Source: Sepioteuthis lessoniana (taxonomy: Eukaryota > Mollusca > Cephalopoda > Myopsida > Loliginidae). From it: a stretch of DNA of 64,000 bases. Positions 11,435 to 22,682 of the stretch are shown piece by piece. Under the pieces are notes generated by a model. It was given only the letters and a program-made list of their open reading frames with translations, had not been told where the DNA came from and did not search any database. The position numbers and the translations under genes are program-made. The stretch is taken from contig OY757904.1 of the NCBI GenBank assembly GCA_963585895.1, positions 66,288,550-66,352,549 of the forward strand, written 5' to 3'. Each line of letters opens with the position of its first letter. Within the stretch, counting starts at the first letter, position 1.

Positions 11435-12775
11435 TCGTTCCAGTAATTAGGGAACAGTTTTCAAGAATGATTTAATGAAGCAAAATAAGAAATAAGTAAA
11501 TACGCCGTGGAAATTAAATAGAATAGAAATCATGAATCGATTTTATTGAAAAGGACATTGCATCGTAAATTATATCGCTAAATACAGAGAATAAAGTTTA
11601 ATAATATTGTGTTTTGGCAATGCTAAAATGTCGATTGCTTACATGTATTTAAAGATGATATTCGAAATCCTTTTTATACATATTTCCACAGGGATAACTC
11701 TTGAAGGTGTGATATAAAATATTATCTCCACCTCAACAGTAAGTTATAGGTTATATAATTTTATTTAAATCAGTGAGAGGTATATTTTTGTACTTTCATT
11801 CTTTATATCTGTTTTCTGTTTTGTTTCATTTTGGATATACTTTCGTGATAATTTTCAGTTGATGAACCATTCCCATATAAAGATTTGGTTGTATAATTTC
11901 TGTTCTATATGTGTATAGAGTTTATACACAATTTCAAGAATTTGAAAGTAAAATCAGTTATATTTCAAGGAACAACATTGATTGTCACCATGTGACAAAG
12001 TAATTGAATATAAAAGTAATACGCATAAACACCATCAGTTTGAATGATTTTGTAACTTTGATTAACAAACTTAACTCAACAGAATCGTGATGTATGGCTA
12101 TGGGCTCCATTGATAAGCGTATAGATATTTGATTTTGATTTTAGTCTGCGTTATTGATATGTTCATGTTAGAAGCTTCCATGTAGAAGAAAAAATCAAGT
12201 CTTGATAAAAGGAGCGAAAATCCATATGTCTAGCATTCGCCACGAAACAGATTAATCATCTTGCTTATAATGAATTCGTGTAGAAAGAGATTCGTTTGCA
12301 TGAGGCCATCGTATAAAATAATCAGGATATTGTTATCAAGTCTTCTCAGTGAATGAAATATATTTTTCTCCTCCTTGTGAAATTGTATTCTCATGTCTGA
12401 TTGAAATTGTATCGCTCAACGGATGAAATAAAATGAATTTATAATTAAGAATAGCACTCATCGAACTTTTCTATAGTAATAGGGTTATCATGGAGAATGC
12501 ATTTATACATTCTATAACTCAAAAAGAAATATGAACCATGCCTAATGTACATTTTATCATGGATTCATTGATGTTAACGGCATATCAATCAAAGTTTATT
12601 GACACTTTTGAACAGCATAACTAATCAGTATTGATGATGTTAATTAATTGATTGGCTGAACGATTTTAGGAGAATGTCAACAGGTCTACGTTTATTTTAT
12701 GCCTAGAGGTCAGGTAATTGTACATTCATATATTATTTTTTGAATTGTTATTACTTAACAGTTATTTTGTACAAT
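11435..12775. other. Anonymous AT-rich DNA
   Basis: No recognisable coding or repeat family apart from general AT-richness. Confidence 0.45.
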
Positions 12776-12780
12776 GTGCG

Positions 12781-12960
12781 TACATTTGTTTTGCTTGGTT
12801 TGGTTTTATGGGGTATCAACCATTGTAGGTTATTTACTGCCAAATTTATGTTTATTCGTATAAACATTTCAATTTCAAACAATTCAGGTTAGCCTAAGTA
12901 CACAGTATGAAAGTCACAAATACTTCTGTTTCAAACAATTCAGCTTACCATATCTAAACA
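12781..12960 (-). mobile_element. S3 3' tail and one to two internal units (minus strand)
   Basis: GGGGTATCAACCATTGTAGG with TTATTTACTGCCAAATTTAT is the reverse complement of the common tail. It is followed by AATTTCAAACAATTCAGGTT and TTTCAAACAATTCAGCTTAC, two copies of the ~55-bp S3 unit. The head is missing or replaced by the following TA tract. Confidence 0.55.
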
Positions 12961-12994
12961 GTGGAATTATATTTTACCCTGGATTGCATCCTTC

Positions 12995-13188
<194 letters not shown>

Positions 13189-13381
13189 ATATCTTAGTTC
13201 GTAGATAGAGCCCTCAGAATAGTCGTTATTTAATGCCAGTATTCACTCCGCAGATTGTTGCATGGTCACCAAACATATTACACACTAAAAGTTAAAACTA
13301 AAAAGGCAATGCCGTAATTAACAATCTGTACAAACTATCACGTCCGTAGGACAATTTGTTTAAAAAGAGAGATGTTAGATT

Positions 13382-13393
<12 letters not shown>

Positions 13394-13460
<67 letters not shown>
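13394..13460. repeat. (TA)n(TG)n microsatellite
   Basis: TA 13,394-13,412 followed by about 24 TG units. Confidence 0.95.
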
Positions 13461-13465
<5 letters not shown>

Positions 13466-13689
13466 TAGTATACGATTATAAAAGTCATAAGTTTTAAAAT
13501 CACAAATCTCTTTTCTTGTGTAGTTAACCAAAAGAAGAGAAGCCAATCTAAGATTGTTTACTGTCTCTGTATGTATCTTTGCATATCTTCCTGCTCAGTT
13601 TGTCTGCTTCGTTTGCCGTAAATCTCTGACACTTACTCTTTCACATAGTGCAGGTCTAAACTTAAATACTTTTTTATTACATACCAGGT

Positions 13690-13920
13690 TTGCTAAGTGT
13701 AACGGCTATCGTTATATTAAATAGAATAGGCGGTCCGAGCTTATGGGTTTACTGCTTTGGGTTTTAGTTCTCACTAACACCCTTGGGCAAGTCATAAATC
13801 CACTATTTTCCTCCCAGTTATGGGTAAATACTAGGGCAGTTTAATCTTGTTCAGGCAAATTATCTTGGAGAAAGATGTTTTGATTTTTAACCAACTTAAC
13901 TCCACTTAAAAATTAACCTT
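13690..13920 (+). mobile_element. tRNA-derived SINE, family S2
   Basis: Begins with TAAGTGTAACGGCTATCGTT (A-box region), then a degraded B box, then ACACCCTTGGGCAAGTCATA and TTTTCCTCCCAGTTATGGGT, which define the S2 body. The normal TTTGGCATTAAATAACC tail is not preserved. Confidence 0.6.
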
Positions 13921-13984
13921 CTGAGACATCCTGCCTATGGTGGATGAACGGGAAACGCATAGTTACTGTGAAGGTATATATATA

Positions 13985-14185
13985 CACGGGTACACACGGA
14001 GATACGGAGTTTCAGATACACGGTTGAGCCGTCAAGAGGTCCGGAGAGCGCCAGCTAGTGGCCGGCAAGTACCCAGAGTGGTACAGTGGCTTCCCCGGCT
14101 CAAAAGCAGAGGAAGTGCCGAGTAAGGTCCTGAAAAAGGAACAACGTGGCTAAGAATAAATGGGTCACAATAGGAGCCCTCCAAG
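13985..14185. other. GC-rich patch of unknown origin
   Basis: A roughly 55-60% GC island (CGGAGAGCGCCAGCTAGTGG, GGTACAGTGGCTTCCCCGGC) in AT-rich surroundings, with one 62-codon open frame without a recognised domain. It probably belongs to an unidentified transposon, but nothing in the window matches it. Confidence 0.35.
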
Positions 14186-14214
14186 ACCTCTGTCTTCATC
14201 TTCCTATCTTTCTC

Positions 14215-14415
14215 ACTTAGAGTTGCTAACCATTATAGTAGAATAATACTAGATGGACAATTCAACCTATAGCTTGGGCATACCATTCTCAAGGTTGCTA
14301 TTCCATAATTAATTGTAAATCTTGTCCGGTGTTCGAACTCCAATTCTACAGTATCGCAATCCATCACGTTAGCCATTAAGTTACTTACCTCGTATCTCAT
14401 GCACAATTTCAGCAA
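14215..14415 (-). mobile_element. tRNA-derived SINE, family S2 variant (minus strand)
   Basis: On the minus strand, TAACTTAATGGCTAACGTGA precedes a B box GGAGTTCGAACACCGG and a body with AACCTTGAGAATGGTATGCC, close to S2. The plus-strand left end shows TATAGCTTGGGCATACC. Confidence 0.6.
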
Positions 14416-14419
14416 GACG

Positions 14420-14640
14420 GAAAAACATGGTGTCTTGGTGGAGAAGTAAGGAAGAACTCATAAGTGACGTTCTTTTACTGAAAATTAAACAGATGCACCA
14501 GTGCTGGCTGAACAATAATGATATACCCATATAATCACTGAGCAGACACTGGATGCTGTCTAAAAGGCCTACAAAGAGCGGGAGAGACAATTGAGACAGA
14601 TGGCGAGAGAGAGATAGAGAGAGACAGAGAGACAGAGAGA
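14420..14640 (+). pseudogene. RTE-type LINE 3' end remnant
   Basis: One frame reads WWRSKEELISDVLL and another ADTGCCLKGLQRAG. These correspond to the CWRSRDELISDVLLW and EDTGCCPEDLPRAM blocks at the C-terminus of the RTE ORF. A deletion removes the GRPARTYIQQLC block. The sequence then passes into a GA-rich microsatellite (14,602-14,645). Confidence 0.55.
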
Positions 14641-14959
14641 CAGAGTCAAGGAACACTATTGTTGTCAGTGTGACTTCATGAAGATGAGTAAAAAGAATGT
14701 TTTGGCAACCGCAGACATTAATGATTATTACAAGACATTTGACATTTCTTGTTAAAGGTAAAATTCATTAGTCTTGAGATCACAATTTCTTTTGATACTT
14801 GTGTCCAAAATTTTCAGATATTTTACGAGAACTTCATCATAGCAGAAATGTTCATATATTGAAAGATAAATATATATTTGATTTTTTTAATACATTTTTT
14901 TTAAAACTAGAATAATGGAAGTGGATGTGTGTGTATACCCTTAAAAGACGTAGTGTTCC

Positions 14960-15019
14960 ACGACTTTCTCTCTTTCTCTCTCTATCCCTCTCTTTCTCTC
15001 TCTCCCTCTCTTTCTCTCG
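14960..15019. repeat. (CT)n-rich microsatellite
   Basis: Imperfect CTCTTTCTCTC repeat directly preceding the palindrome at 15,020. Confidence 0.85.
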
Positions 15020-15075
15020 CCTATAACCGTTACGCTATGGACACATAGCAGGACACATAGCGTAACGGTTATAGG
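15020..15075. repeat. 20-bp perfect inverted repeat around a SINE 5' end
   Basis: Left arm CCTATAACCGTTACGCTATG (15,020-15,039) is the exact reverse complement of 15,056-15,075. The 16-bp spacer contains a repeat of GGACACATAGCA. The right arm is the 5' head of the S2 SINE that follows, so the left arm is an inverted duplicate of the SINE start. Confidence 0.9.
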
Positions 15076-15195
15076 AGTTGGTTTCCTCAGCTTCTAAGGA
15101 AACAATCATCTTGATGTTGCAGCTTCAAACCTGACTGCAGGTGAATAACAATACAAGACTACTTAACCCTTGTACCCGATTATGGTTAACGGAAT
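15052..15195 (+). mobile_element. tRNA-derived SINE, family S2 (5' part)
   Basis: The head ATAGCGTAACGGTTATAGG matches the S2 A-box region, and the B box is CAGCTTCAAACCTGACTG. Only the 5' half is recognisable. Confidence 0.55.
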
Positions 15196-15199
15196 CAGA

Positions 15200-16170
15200 A
15201 CAGGTGACCTTCCTGGATTCAATAAATGACGTAGATCGAAGTTTCGTGTAGGTTCCCGAGTTCGACAAAGAAGGCCGGAGGACATATCGCCCGAAACGTT
15301 GAGGAAATAATAATTAAGATGAACACAATAGTCCGGAAGCCCTTAATCATAAAATTCATCAAGCTTCGTCTCAGAAATTTGTCTGGTTTATTTTCAATAT
15401 TTAATTCTGATGAATTTTGAATTGCTAAGAAATGGAAACATCCAAAGTAGCATGAAAAGCAAATATCAAAATAAATCATCGCGGTCGAATTTAACTAATA
15501 TATAAGTTAAAGTCTTTATAGAACATAGTATCTCGTTTACATACATATATTTATCTTGTTGTCTACACGTATTAGATCGGATTTATCAGCAATAAAAGAT
15601 CAATACTTGTCTTGGTAAATTCATATTAGAAATTAATCCATTAAAATATATCGGAGGAATAATCTCACTTGTAAAATCAGCATTGATCAAATAAACTCAC
15701 AGAACACTTTTTCCTTTTTTATATATATATAAATAGAGAGGGAGAACAAAATCAACTTATCTTCGCAAGGTAATGTACATTTGTTTTCATAAAATATTCT
15801 TCTTCGTCAATTTTTCTTTTTAAGAACAAAAAATAGCAAATATCAGATAAAGTTTCTCTTTTATAATTCACGCTGTCATTTATAGTTCAGGATGAGTACA
15901 TTTCATGTTTTTTAATGATAACGCAACAAATAGATCTGTCTGAAGAAAGGAGATGGGGTCTAGAAAACAAACGAGGATTCAAAACAGCGAAAAGCCACAG
16001 AGCAATAAAACGTGACTTGATTTAAATTTCATTGTAATCCAAACGATTGGGTTTGCTTCAGATTTTTATAAACGTGTGCCAAATATGTTTCAGCAACTTC
16101 TTAAAATTTCTCCAAGTTATAGGGATACATTCCAATAAAGCAAGAAACACTAGTTCTCCACCCTATCTTT
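15200..16170. other. Anonymous AT-rich DNA
   Basis: Nothing recognised. The 86-codon open frame at 15,219-15,479 (minus) is phenylalanine-rich with no domain I know. Confidence 0.4.
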
Positions 16171-16175
16171 TCGTG

Positions 16176-16248
<73 letters not shown>

Positions 16249-16321
16249 ACACACATATATATTTTTTTTTCTGTATTCTCTCTTTTGCATATATATATAT
16301 ATATATTTTTAATTTTCTTAA

Positions 16322-16380
<59 letters not shown>
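16176..16380. repeat. (CT)n(CA)n(TA)n compound and (TA)n tracts
   Basis: CT 16,179-16,218, CA 16,218-16,254, short TA; then TA at 16,291-16,307 and 16,325-16,376. Confidence 0.95.
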
Positions 16381-16466
16381 GATGTAGAACTACTTTTACT
16401 TATTCTATCAAAATATATCCTTATGACTTTAAGAGATGTTAAGAATTTGCTGAAACGTATTTGGGA

Positions 16467-16469
<3 letters not shown>

Positions 16470-16534
<65 letters not shown>
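16470..16534. repeat. (TA)n microsatellite, about 32 units
   Basis: Pure TA tract about 90 bp right of the previous one. Confidence 0.95.
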
Positions 16535-16536
<2 letters not shown>

Positions 16537-17129
16537 CATACACATAAAACTCAATAAGGTATTCCGAGTTGCTTCTACAAAAATGTTATAATATGCGCTT
16601 CCCTCTAGGCCTGGCTTAACTCTTTCTGAACGAACATACTATTCATCAATATTTGTTCTTACTCATTGCAATATCTAGAAATTACAACCCTTTAATTCAA
16701 TTCCACACAAACCAGTAAATTACATAATTACTTTACAAGATAAATAATCGATTCTGGATTTAAGCTTACTAACAAACACTTCTCATGAAAAAAAAACTAT
16801 CCCCCCCCAAAAAAAAAACCAAATCAAAGAAAAAATACTGTTCTAAACTTCATGAATAAATATCTTAGATGTTACGTATTTTTTATTGTTCTTTAGGGCT
16901 TGATTAATCTTCTTCAAATTTAGCGCTAACATGTACGCAGAATTAAATGCTATTAAGACATTACAAAGGATATTTTAGGTGATGCGTTTCTCAATGTAAG
17001 CAAGATTTATTTTACTTCGTAATAATCAGGGCCTGGGTAAGATAAAATAGCTATCACATCTAAACTAATGAGAATTTTTAAAATGTTTCATTCAACAGGG
17101 AACACAAAGAACCGTACACATACATTTAG

Positions 17130-17398
17130 AAAAAGGCGCTCGTGATGTCATGGTTACCGTTCGAAGGAAATGGGCACAGCCAACCGAATTCAAATCCTAT
17201 TCAAAGCTATTTGCATTTAATATTGCCCAAATACTCTCAGGAAAAGTATGAATCTAATTATTCTCTCTAACGCTATGGATAAATAATACCGTACTCTGGG
17301 TTATTCTCTTTTAGCATGACAAAAGACAGAAACTTCTGAATTCAAGTCTCTAAAACAACGCTTACAAAGAGACGTTGAGCCACTTCCTCACCATAGAG
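17130..17398 (+). mobile_element. tRNA-derived SINE, family S2 (diverged)
   Basis: CTCGTGATGTCATGGTTACC (A-box region), CCGAATTCAAATCCTATTC (B box) and CCCAAATACTCTCAGGAAAA with GTATGAATCTAATTATTC follow S2 order. The right end meets a TA tract. Confidence 0.6.
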
Positions 17399-17407
17399 AT
17401 GGCTTGA

Positions 17408-17408
<1 letters not shown>

Positions 17409-17490
<82 letters not shown>
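17409..17490. repeat. (TA)n microsatellite, about 40 units
   Basis: One of the longest pure TA tracts in the window. Confidence 0.95.
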
Positions 17491-17491
<1 letters not shown>

Positions 17492-17689
17492 TCATTCAAA
17501 CTCAGACTGTTTCGTTGTATCATAATTCATTATTGAGACTAGACACATAAGACACTTAAAACTGAGATCGAAAGCTGGAAAACTTAACATCAGCACGATA
17601 ATATAACACCACAGCCAGCAGCAGCCCCAACGCAAGCAAGGGAATTTAATGTATATGTATTAACTTCCCATTTTTTACCTTTTACCCTA

Positions 17690-17991
17690 TCGGAGACCGA
17701 AAAGCTCAATTCCTTCGAGAAGCTTTGCATTATGCGAGGTCAACTGTAAATTCCTTTGCCAAATTGCTCAACCCTAACAGGCGAATATACCTGTGTTGGG
17801 GGGTGCGTGTTATACCGGCATATACAATCAAGGCTGGGTACGTTGAATACTTTGTCCATTATTCGTCTTCATCTTATTTTCGTCCTTGTAATTCGGTTTT
17901 CTTTCCGCTAAATTTGGGCACTGGGAATGAACACAGGAACAGCGGACAAAAAGATCAACACCTTTATTCCCTACTGAAAACTCCCTTGTGA
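17690..17991 (+). other. Unrecognised open frame in a moderately GC-rich segment
   Basis: An 88-codon frame from an ATTATG start (17,725, first codon not ATG) to TGA at 17,989. It has no low-complexity repeats and no domain I recognise. It could be a transposon fragment or chance. Confidence 0.15.
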
Positions 17992-18123
17992 CTATCCGGT
18001 AACACTTTCTGAGACCCTGAAATTTATTGTATTTTTAAGTCTTCAATTAGAAGATACCCATGCATACATATATCATCCACCTCCTCACCATCATCATCAT
18101 GATTCCACAGAGTTCCATGATAC

Positions 18124-18128
18124 CCCCT

Positions 18129-18160
<32 letters not shown>

Positions 18161-18175
18161 CTCTCTCTCTATCCT
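18124..18175. repeat. (CT)n(CA)n(CT)n microsatellite
   Basis: Short compound tract. Confidence 0.85.
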
Positions 18176-18299
18176 TCTCACTAGTCTATCACTCTTGATA
18201 GGTACTGTTGACAATATCAATTATTCGCAAAGAGCTAATGTATGCGAGTCTTTGCTGGTAGTCCAACAATAGCGCGTCCATGTTTAGGCAACAATAAAA

Positions 18300-18640
18300 A
18301 AAAAATTGCTAATGAATTCGTCTTTACTTCTCCATCAGTGCTTCCCATGTTTTGTTTATCTTATTTGGAGAGTTTATAAGACTAAAGATAAGTGACCGTA
18401 GAGCTGTTGTTTTAAGAAGTACTGAATCCAGTATATGTTCAAAACATTTCGAAACACTATTGTATATTTTACAACAAAGCTTTTCTCCATGAGTTTCGTT
18501 AGTGTCTTTGTGGTGCATCCAAATAATAATGTTGACAACGTCAAAGCTGGGAAGAAATCCTGCTTTGATTCATTAGAGGGATTAGATTTCGATAAGATCT
18601 AAAATCTGTCAATAGCAGTCGATGCCTATGATAGGAGTTT
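18300..18640 (-). pseudogene. Old RTE-type LINE 3' end remnant (minus strand)
   Basis: The minus strand reads STAIDRF, then KSNPSNESKQDFFPALTLS, LLFGCTTKTLTKLMEK, KQQLYGHLSL and KHWWRSKDEFIS-like blocks. In order these match TAIDRLS, WKSDLTDKMKRSFFQAAV, LLYGCTTWTLTKRLEK, RQQLYGHLPPI and HCWRSRDELIS of younger copies. Frameshifts and stops break it, and the last ~60 codons are missing. Confidence 0.6.
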
Positions 18641-18902
18641 GGTAATCTGTCTTTTTATTATTGATTCTTGGGTCCAGTTGTCTCATTTTCAAAATGGTGT
18701 TCATCTCATAAGGTTAAAAAATTATCATTGCTATAATCGTTTTTCTTTATTCGGCTTGTAATAAAAATGCACATGAGGCTTTGAATAAATAGATCAGTAA
18801 AGCTTTTACACTTTGGTTTATTACTAATTTATGTGCAGGATCCATGTGATCTTAGACGGACAAAAGACTAACTCAATTTATCCTTGAAATTCTGGTAGTC
18901 AG

Positions 18903-18903
<1 letters not shown>

Positions 18904-18974
<71 letters not shown>
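18904..18974. repeat. (TA)n microsatellite
   Basis: Pure TA, about 34 units. Confidence 0.95.
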
Positions 18975-18977
<3 letters not shown>

Positions 18978-19377
18978 TCTTTCCAATCTAATTCAAACAG
19001 AGCATGTTCACTTTAGCCATAAAATGGGGCTTTCATTCCGTCAGTCTCATTGTCTCTTGTAAAAATTAAAACCAGGAATATTTTTCTGAGACTATAGTTA
19101 ATAAAAAAAAACAAAACACAATCAACTGCTACAAAAACATTTTAAGTCAGATTAAAAGCATAGGCATGATCTATGAATTCATTTCGAGGGTCGTCAGAGG
19201 ATTTCCTGGACCGAAAAATTTACACGATGACCTAATATGTATAATGATGAATGTAACAAAGCACCGCAACGATGATGGAAGAAGTGTTTGGACCAGAATA
19301 AGATTATGTTGAAAGCTGAATCTTATTTCCTTGCGTTCTATGAGATTACATTGGTCAGTCTACGAACATGACATTAT

Positions 19378-19379
19378 AA

Positions 19380-19427
<48 letters not shown>

Positions 19428-19428
19428 A
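19378..19428. repeat. (TA)n microsatellite with one phase break
   Basis: TA tract interrupted once at about 19,401. It abuts the Penelope-type RT fragment on the right. Confidence 0.95.
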
Positions 19429-19434
19429 GTGGGG

Positions 19435-19775
19435 GTTGCCCCTTCGTGGAAACTGTCAATATATGTGCAGATATCTTGTACCAGAATTATCTGACCCCAC
19501 CTAATATTCCAGAGGTAGTGTTTGTGGAATTGATGAAATTTTTCAACCACATCTATCGAATTCAGTTTCGATAACACCGTGCATAGACCGATAGAGGGGT
19601 ATTTTGATGGGCTCTGGTTTGGGTCCTACTATGCCTGGAATTTTGTGGATTTCCATGATGTTGATTTATTCTCTAATTATGAAGCACCTGAAGTGTACTT
19701 TCGTTACGTAGACGACACTTTTGAGTATTTGGAAGTGAGTCTGAGACTGACGTTTTTTTTTTCTCACATTTAAAT
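19435..19775 (+). pseudogene. Penelope-type reverse transcriptase fragment with intact YVDD
   Basis: The first frame reads NICADILYQNYLTPPNIPEV followed by VFVELMKFF. The second, from about 19,560, reads FDNTVHRPIEGYFDGLWFGS and then LFSNYEAPEVYFRYVDDTFE. YVDD is at 19,705-19,716 and carries the two catalytic aspartates of RT motif C. The order matches the palm of Penelope-like RTs, in which an IDGVSMGSPLGP block precedes YVDD; that block is corrupted here (DGLWFGSYYAW). A frameshift separates the two halves, and the frame ends soon after YVDD. The neighbouring TA tract truncates the 5' side. It covers a different part of the protein from the 2.3-3.9 kb element, so a common family cannot be shown. 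Confidence 0.6.
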
Positions 19776-20199
19776 AGTATGCACCATGCACTTAGATTTA
19801 TTTAGTTATTATCATAAGTGATTTAGTGATGAACATAGCATTAGTGTAAAACAAGATCTATGATTTTTATAAATTTCAAAGCCATACATAAGATTGTAAG
19901 CGAATAGTAACGATGTGCGAATGATAAGTTTTAAAATAAACCAACAATCGTTAGAAAGATGAGTTCACAAAGTTCAACTCATTCGTTTAGTCAGGTGTAC
20001 AAAATATGCTTCATCTAGCAAATGGACCGAAAGCACACGTTAACCAGGATTTTCCTTGACCACCAAACACGATCTGTCATGTAATTGATAGCGGGTGATG
20101 ATGCAGCCCTCACGAGACGAATGTAGCAGTTGATTGTTAATGTAAACCCCGATAAAAGACGACGTTATTTTTTTTTGTTTACTCGATTTTGCAGAATGG

Positions 20200-20835
20200 T
20201 TGGTTGGTTGGTTGCGTGAGTTTTATGGCATATCAACCTTTGTAGGTTATCTAACGCCAAATCCATTTTTATGAATATAGTTCTATTTCAAACAATAGAG
20301 TTTAGCATGAGTTCACAGGTTAATTGTCAAAAACATTTCTATTTCAAGCTATTCAGCTTATTCAGCTTATTCAGCTTATTCAAATAGTTCTAATTAAGCT
20401 AATTCAATTTCGTATACGTACATATTTTGTTTAACAATAGTTAAATGTCAAAGTATTTCTATATTAAACACTTCAGTTTAGTGTAAGTAAAGTTTTAATT
20501 TCAAACACTGTTCTATTTCAAACAATTCAGTTTAGCATAAGGACGCAGTTTAAATGTAAATATAATTTAACTGTCAAAAACATTTCTATTTCAAGCTTTT
20601 CAATATAGCCAAACAGTTCTCATTCAAACAATTCAGTTTAGCATAAGTGTGCAGTTAGTTCTATCTAACGTAGAGATAGGACTCTATCAGGCGCTACTAT
20701 TCCGGGCCAGAGTGGAGCTGGGAGAAATGGCAATGAAAGGGTGCTCTGCATTCACCAAAGATCCAACATCACTGGAACCTTTCCATCAGAATGTTTAGTA
20801 TCAATGGGGGGGTTCCTTACCCCTCTGCAGATCTG
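20200..20835 (-). mobile_element. S3 element, long copy (minus strand) with internal tandem units
   Basis: From the left it has the shared tail in reverse complement (GGCATATCAACCTTTGTAGG, then GCCAAATCCATTTTT), then about six ~55-bp units with TTCTATTTCAAACAATTCAG cores, a local CTTATTCAG expansion at about 20,352-20,383, and from 20,660 the head (AGGACTCTATCAGGCGCTAC). This is the most complete tail-units-head order seen. Several of the units are partial. Confidence 0.7.
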
Positions 20836-20839
20836 CAGT

Positions 20840-21860
20840 CGTTGTATTCTTCAGCCCAAGATTTTGTTAAATGTTTTTACAAGACAAACGCTCACTTGTA
20901 AGGTGAGCAAATGAAGACACGGGAATAATCAGTTCCAACATGAACGAAGAACGTAGTGTCCGTCATCCACTTTTAACAACAAAAACTGTATCGAGAAAAT
21001 AGAGCCACACACGTCCAAACATTTGTAATACGCTTCCTGAATTTAACGATTAGCGATCACGGATATTGCAGTCGCCAGAGATTTTGTTACACTCATAAGG
21101 ATTACTAATAATATAAATCACCATAGAATAAGATGTTTTCCTATTTTAGACATTGCTCTATATACGCTGAAATTTAAAGGAATATGAATATGTATTTGCT
21201 TGCATGTCTTTAATTATTGACAGAAAGTATTTTTACACTGACTCTTGATTGAAATCTTTGAATAATTTTCTGATGAATTATGGAATGCCTCAAGAATATT
21301 TAATTGTATACCACAAAAAATATATCATCGATTGCTATCTCAATAATTAATTTGACTCAGATCAATTCATTTTCCTTCCTAAGATGATTTAAGCATTATT
21401 GACAAACAAACATTCTTGTGTGTGCTGCTGCTACAAACGCCAGCCTTTTGTGGTCGATGGAAATCAATGATTTTAAACTTGTAAACCTGTTTAAGAAAAT
21501 GGGTTTATGAATTAACATAAAATATTTCCTGTGAATATATTACAATGAGTTTTATGTATTATTTGAAGTTTCCTCTTCTCAAACAACTGTCTTTACTTGA
21601 TTGTTTATGTTTCATGTTATCTTAAATTCATTTGAAATCATAACATTAATCAATATATTAATATGGATTGTGTGTGTCGACAAAACATACATTGATTTTA
21701 TGTGACCTGAATGCCTCTTTTCGTAAAGTAATATGCAAAGTGACAGTCATTCTCTTGTTGGAGATGTTCCTGAAACCTATCTAATGGCGTTAAATGAGTA
21801 TTGACATTTTAAATTTAATAGTTTGTTCCCATTGATATCAAAGGCTGTCAATAATCTATA
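20840..21860. other. Anonymous AT-rich DNA
   Basis: No coding, SINE or LINE motif recognised. Confidence 0.45.

Positions 21861-21865
<5 letters not shown>

Positions 21866-21928
<63 letters not shown>
21866..21928. repeat. (CA)n(TA)n microsatellite
   Basis: CA about 21,866-21,898, then TA to 21,927. Confidence 0.95.
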
Positions 21929-21931
<3 letters not shown>

Positions 21932-22616
21932 GAACAGGTGACTTTTGAAATAATTTTATTTTTTTGGCATTATTTATTGACCATGTAAATTTATAAAGGT
22001 TTTCAGAAAATGATATAGCCAATCAAGAAAAATGCCGAATAAATTTTAATTTCCAGAAGAAGTCATAGTTTACTTTACGAAGTTAAAATAACCGTTGAAA
22101 ATTGATGTAAAAACGTAAGAAGAATGTGTCCTTTAAGCTGATGCCAATTTTAGAATGAATTTTCTACCCACGCTAGTAATAATATTTGATGATTAGAATA
22201 AATATAAGTAACAGCTGCTTCAGAAAGGTAATTGTTTTGTTCATGAATTTTGAAAAAAAAATTAGATTTAAAGAAGAAGGAAATTTGATACTAAGATTTT
22301 CGAGCCTTACGCAATGCGGAATTTGAGAATGATGTTAAATTTTTTTTTGCGCAATAAGTCTCCTTATTTACAGTTTGGAAACATTTTTAGAACTCGTATA
22401 CTTATCTTCCTTTAAATCGGCCCTCGGGCTTTTGACCTTTGTCAAGTCCTGTCTGGTGGGAGGCAGCGACAAATAGTACTCGTATACTTATCTTCTGAAT
22501 AAAAAGAGATGTCAACTAAATCAACTTCCCCATTAAACTTCTTCCTCAGTGTGTGAAAAGCATAAGCTTACTTCAAAATCACAAAGTTCTTTTGTGACTG
22601 ATTTCATTAAAATATA

Positions 22617-22618
<2 letters not shown>

Positions 22619-22662
<44 letters not shown>
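22619..22662. repeat. (TA)n microsatellite at the 5' edge of an RTE copy
   Basis: TA tract ending about 20 bp before the RTE fragment at 22,683. Confidence 0.95.
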
Positions 22663-22664
<2 letters not shown>

Positions 22665-22682
22665 TTTTTAAAATATTTTCTT

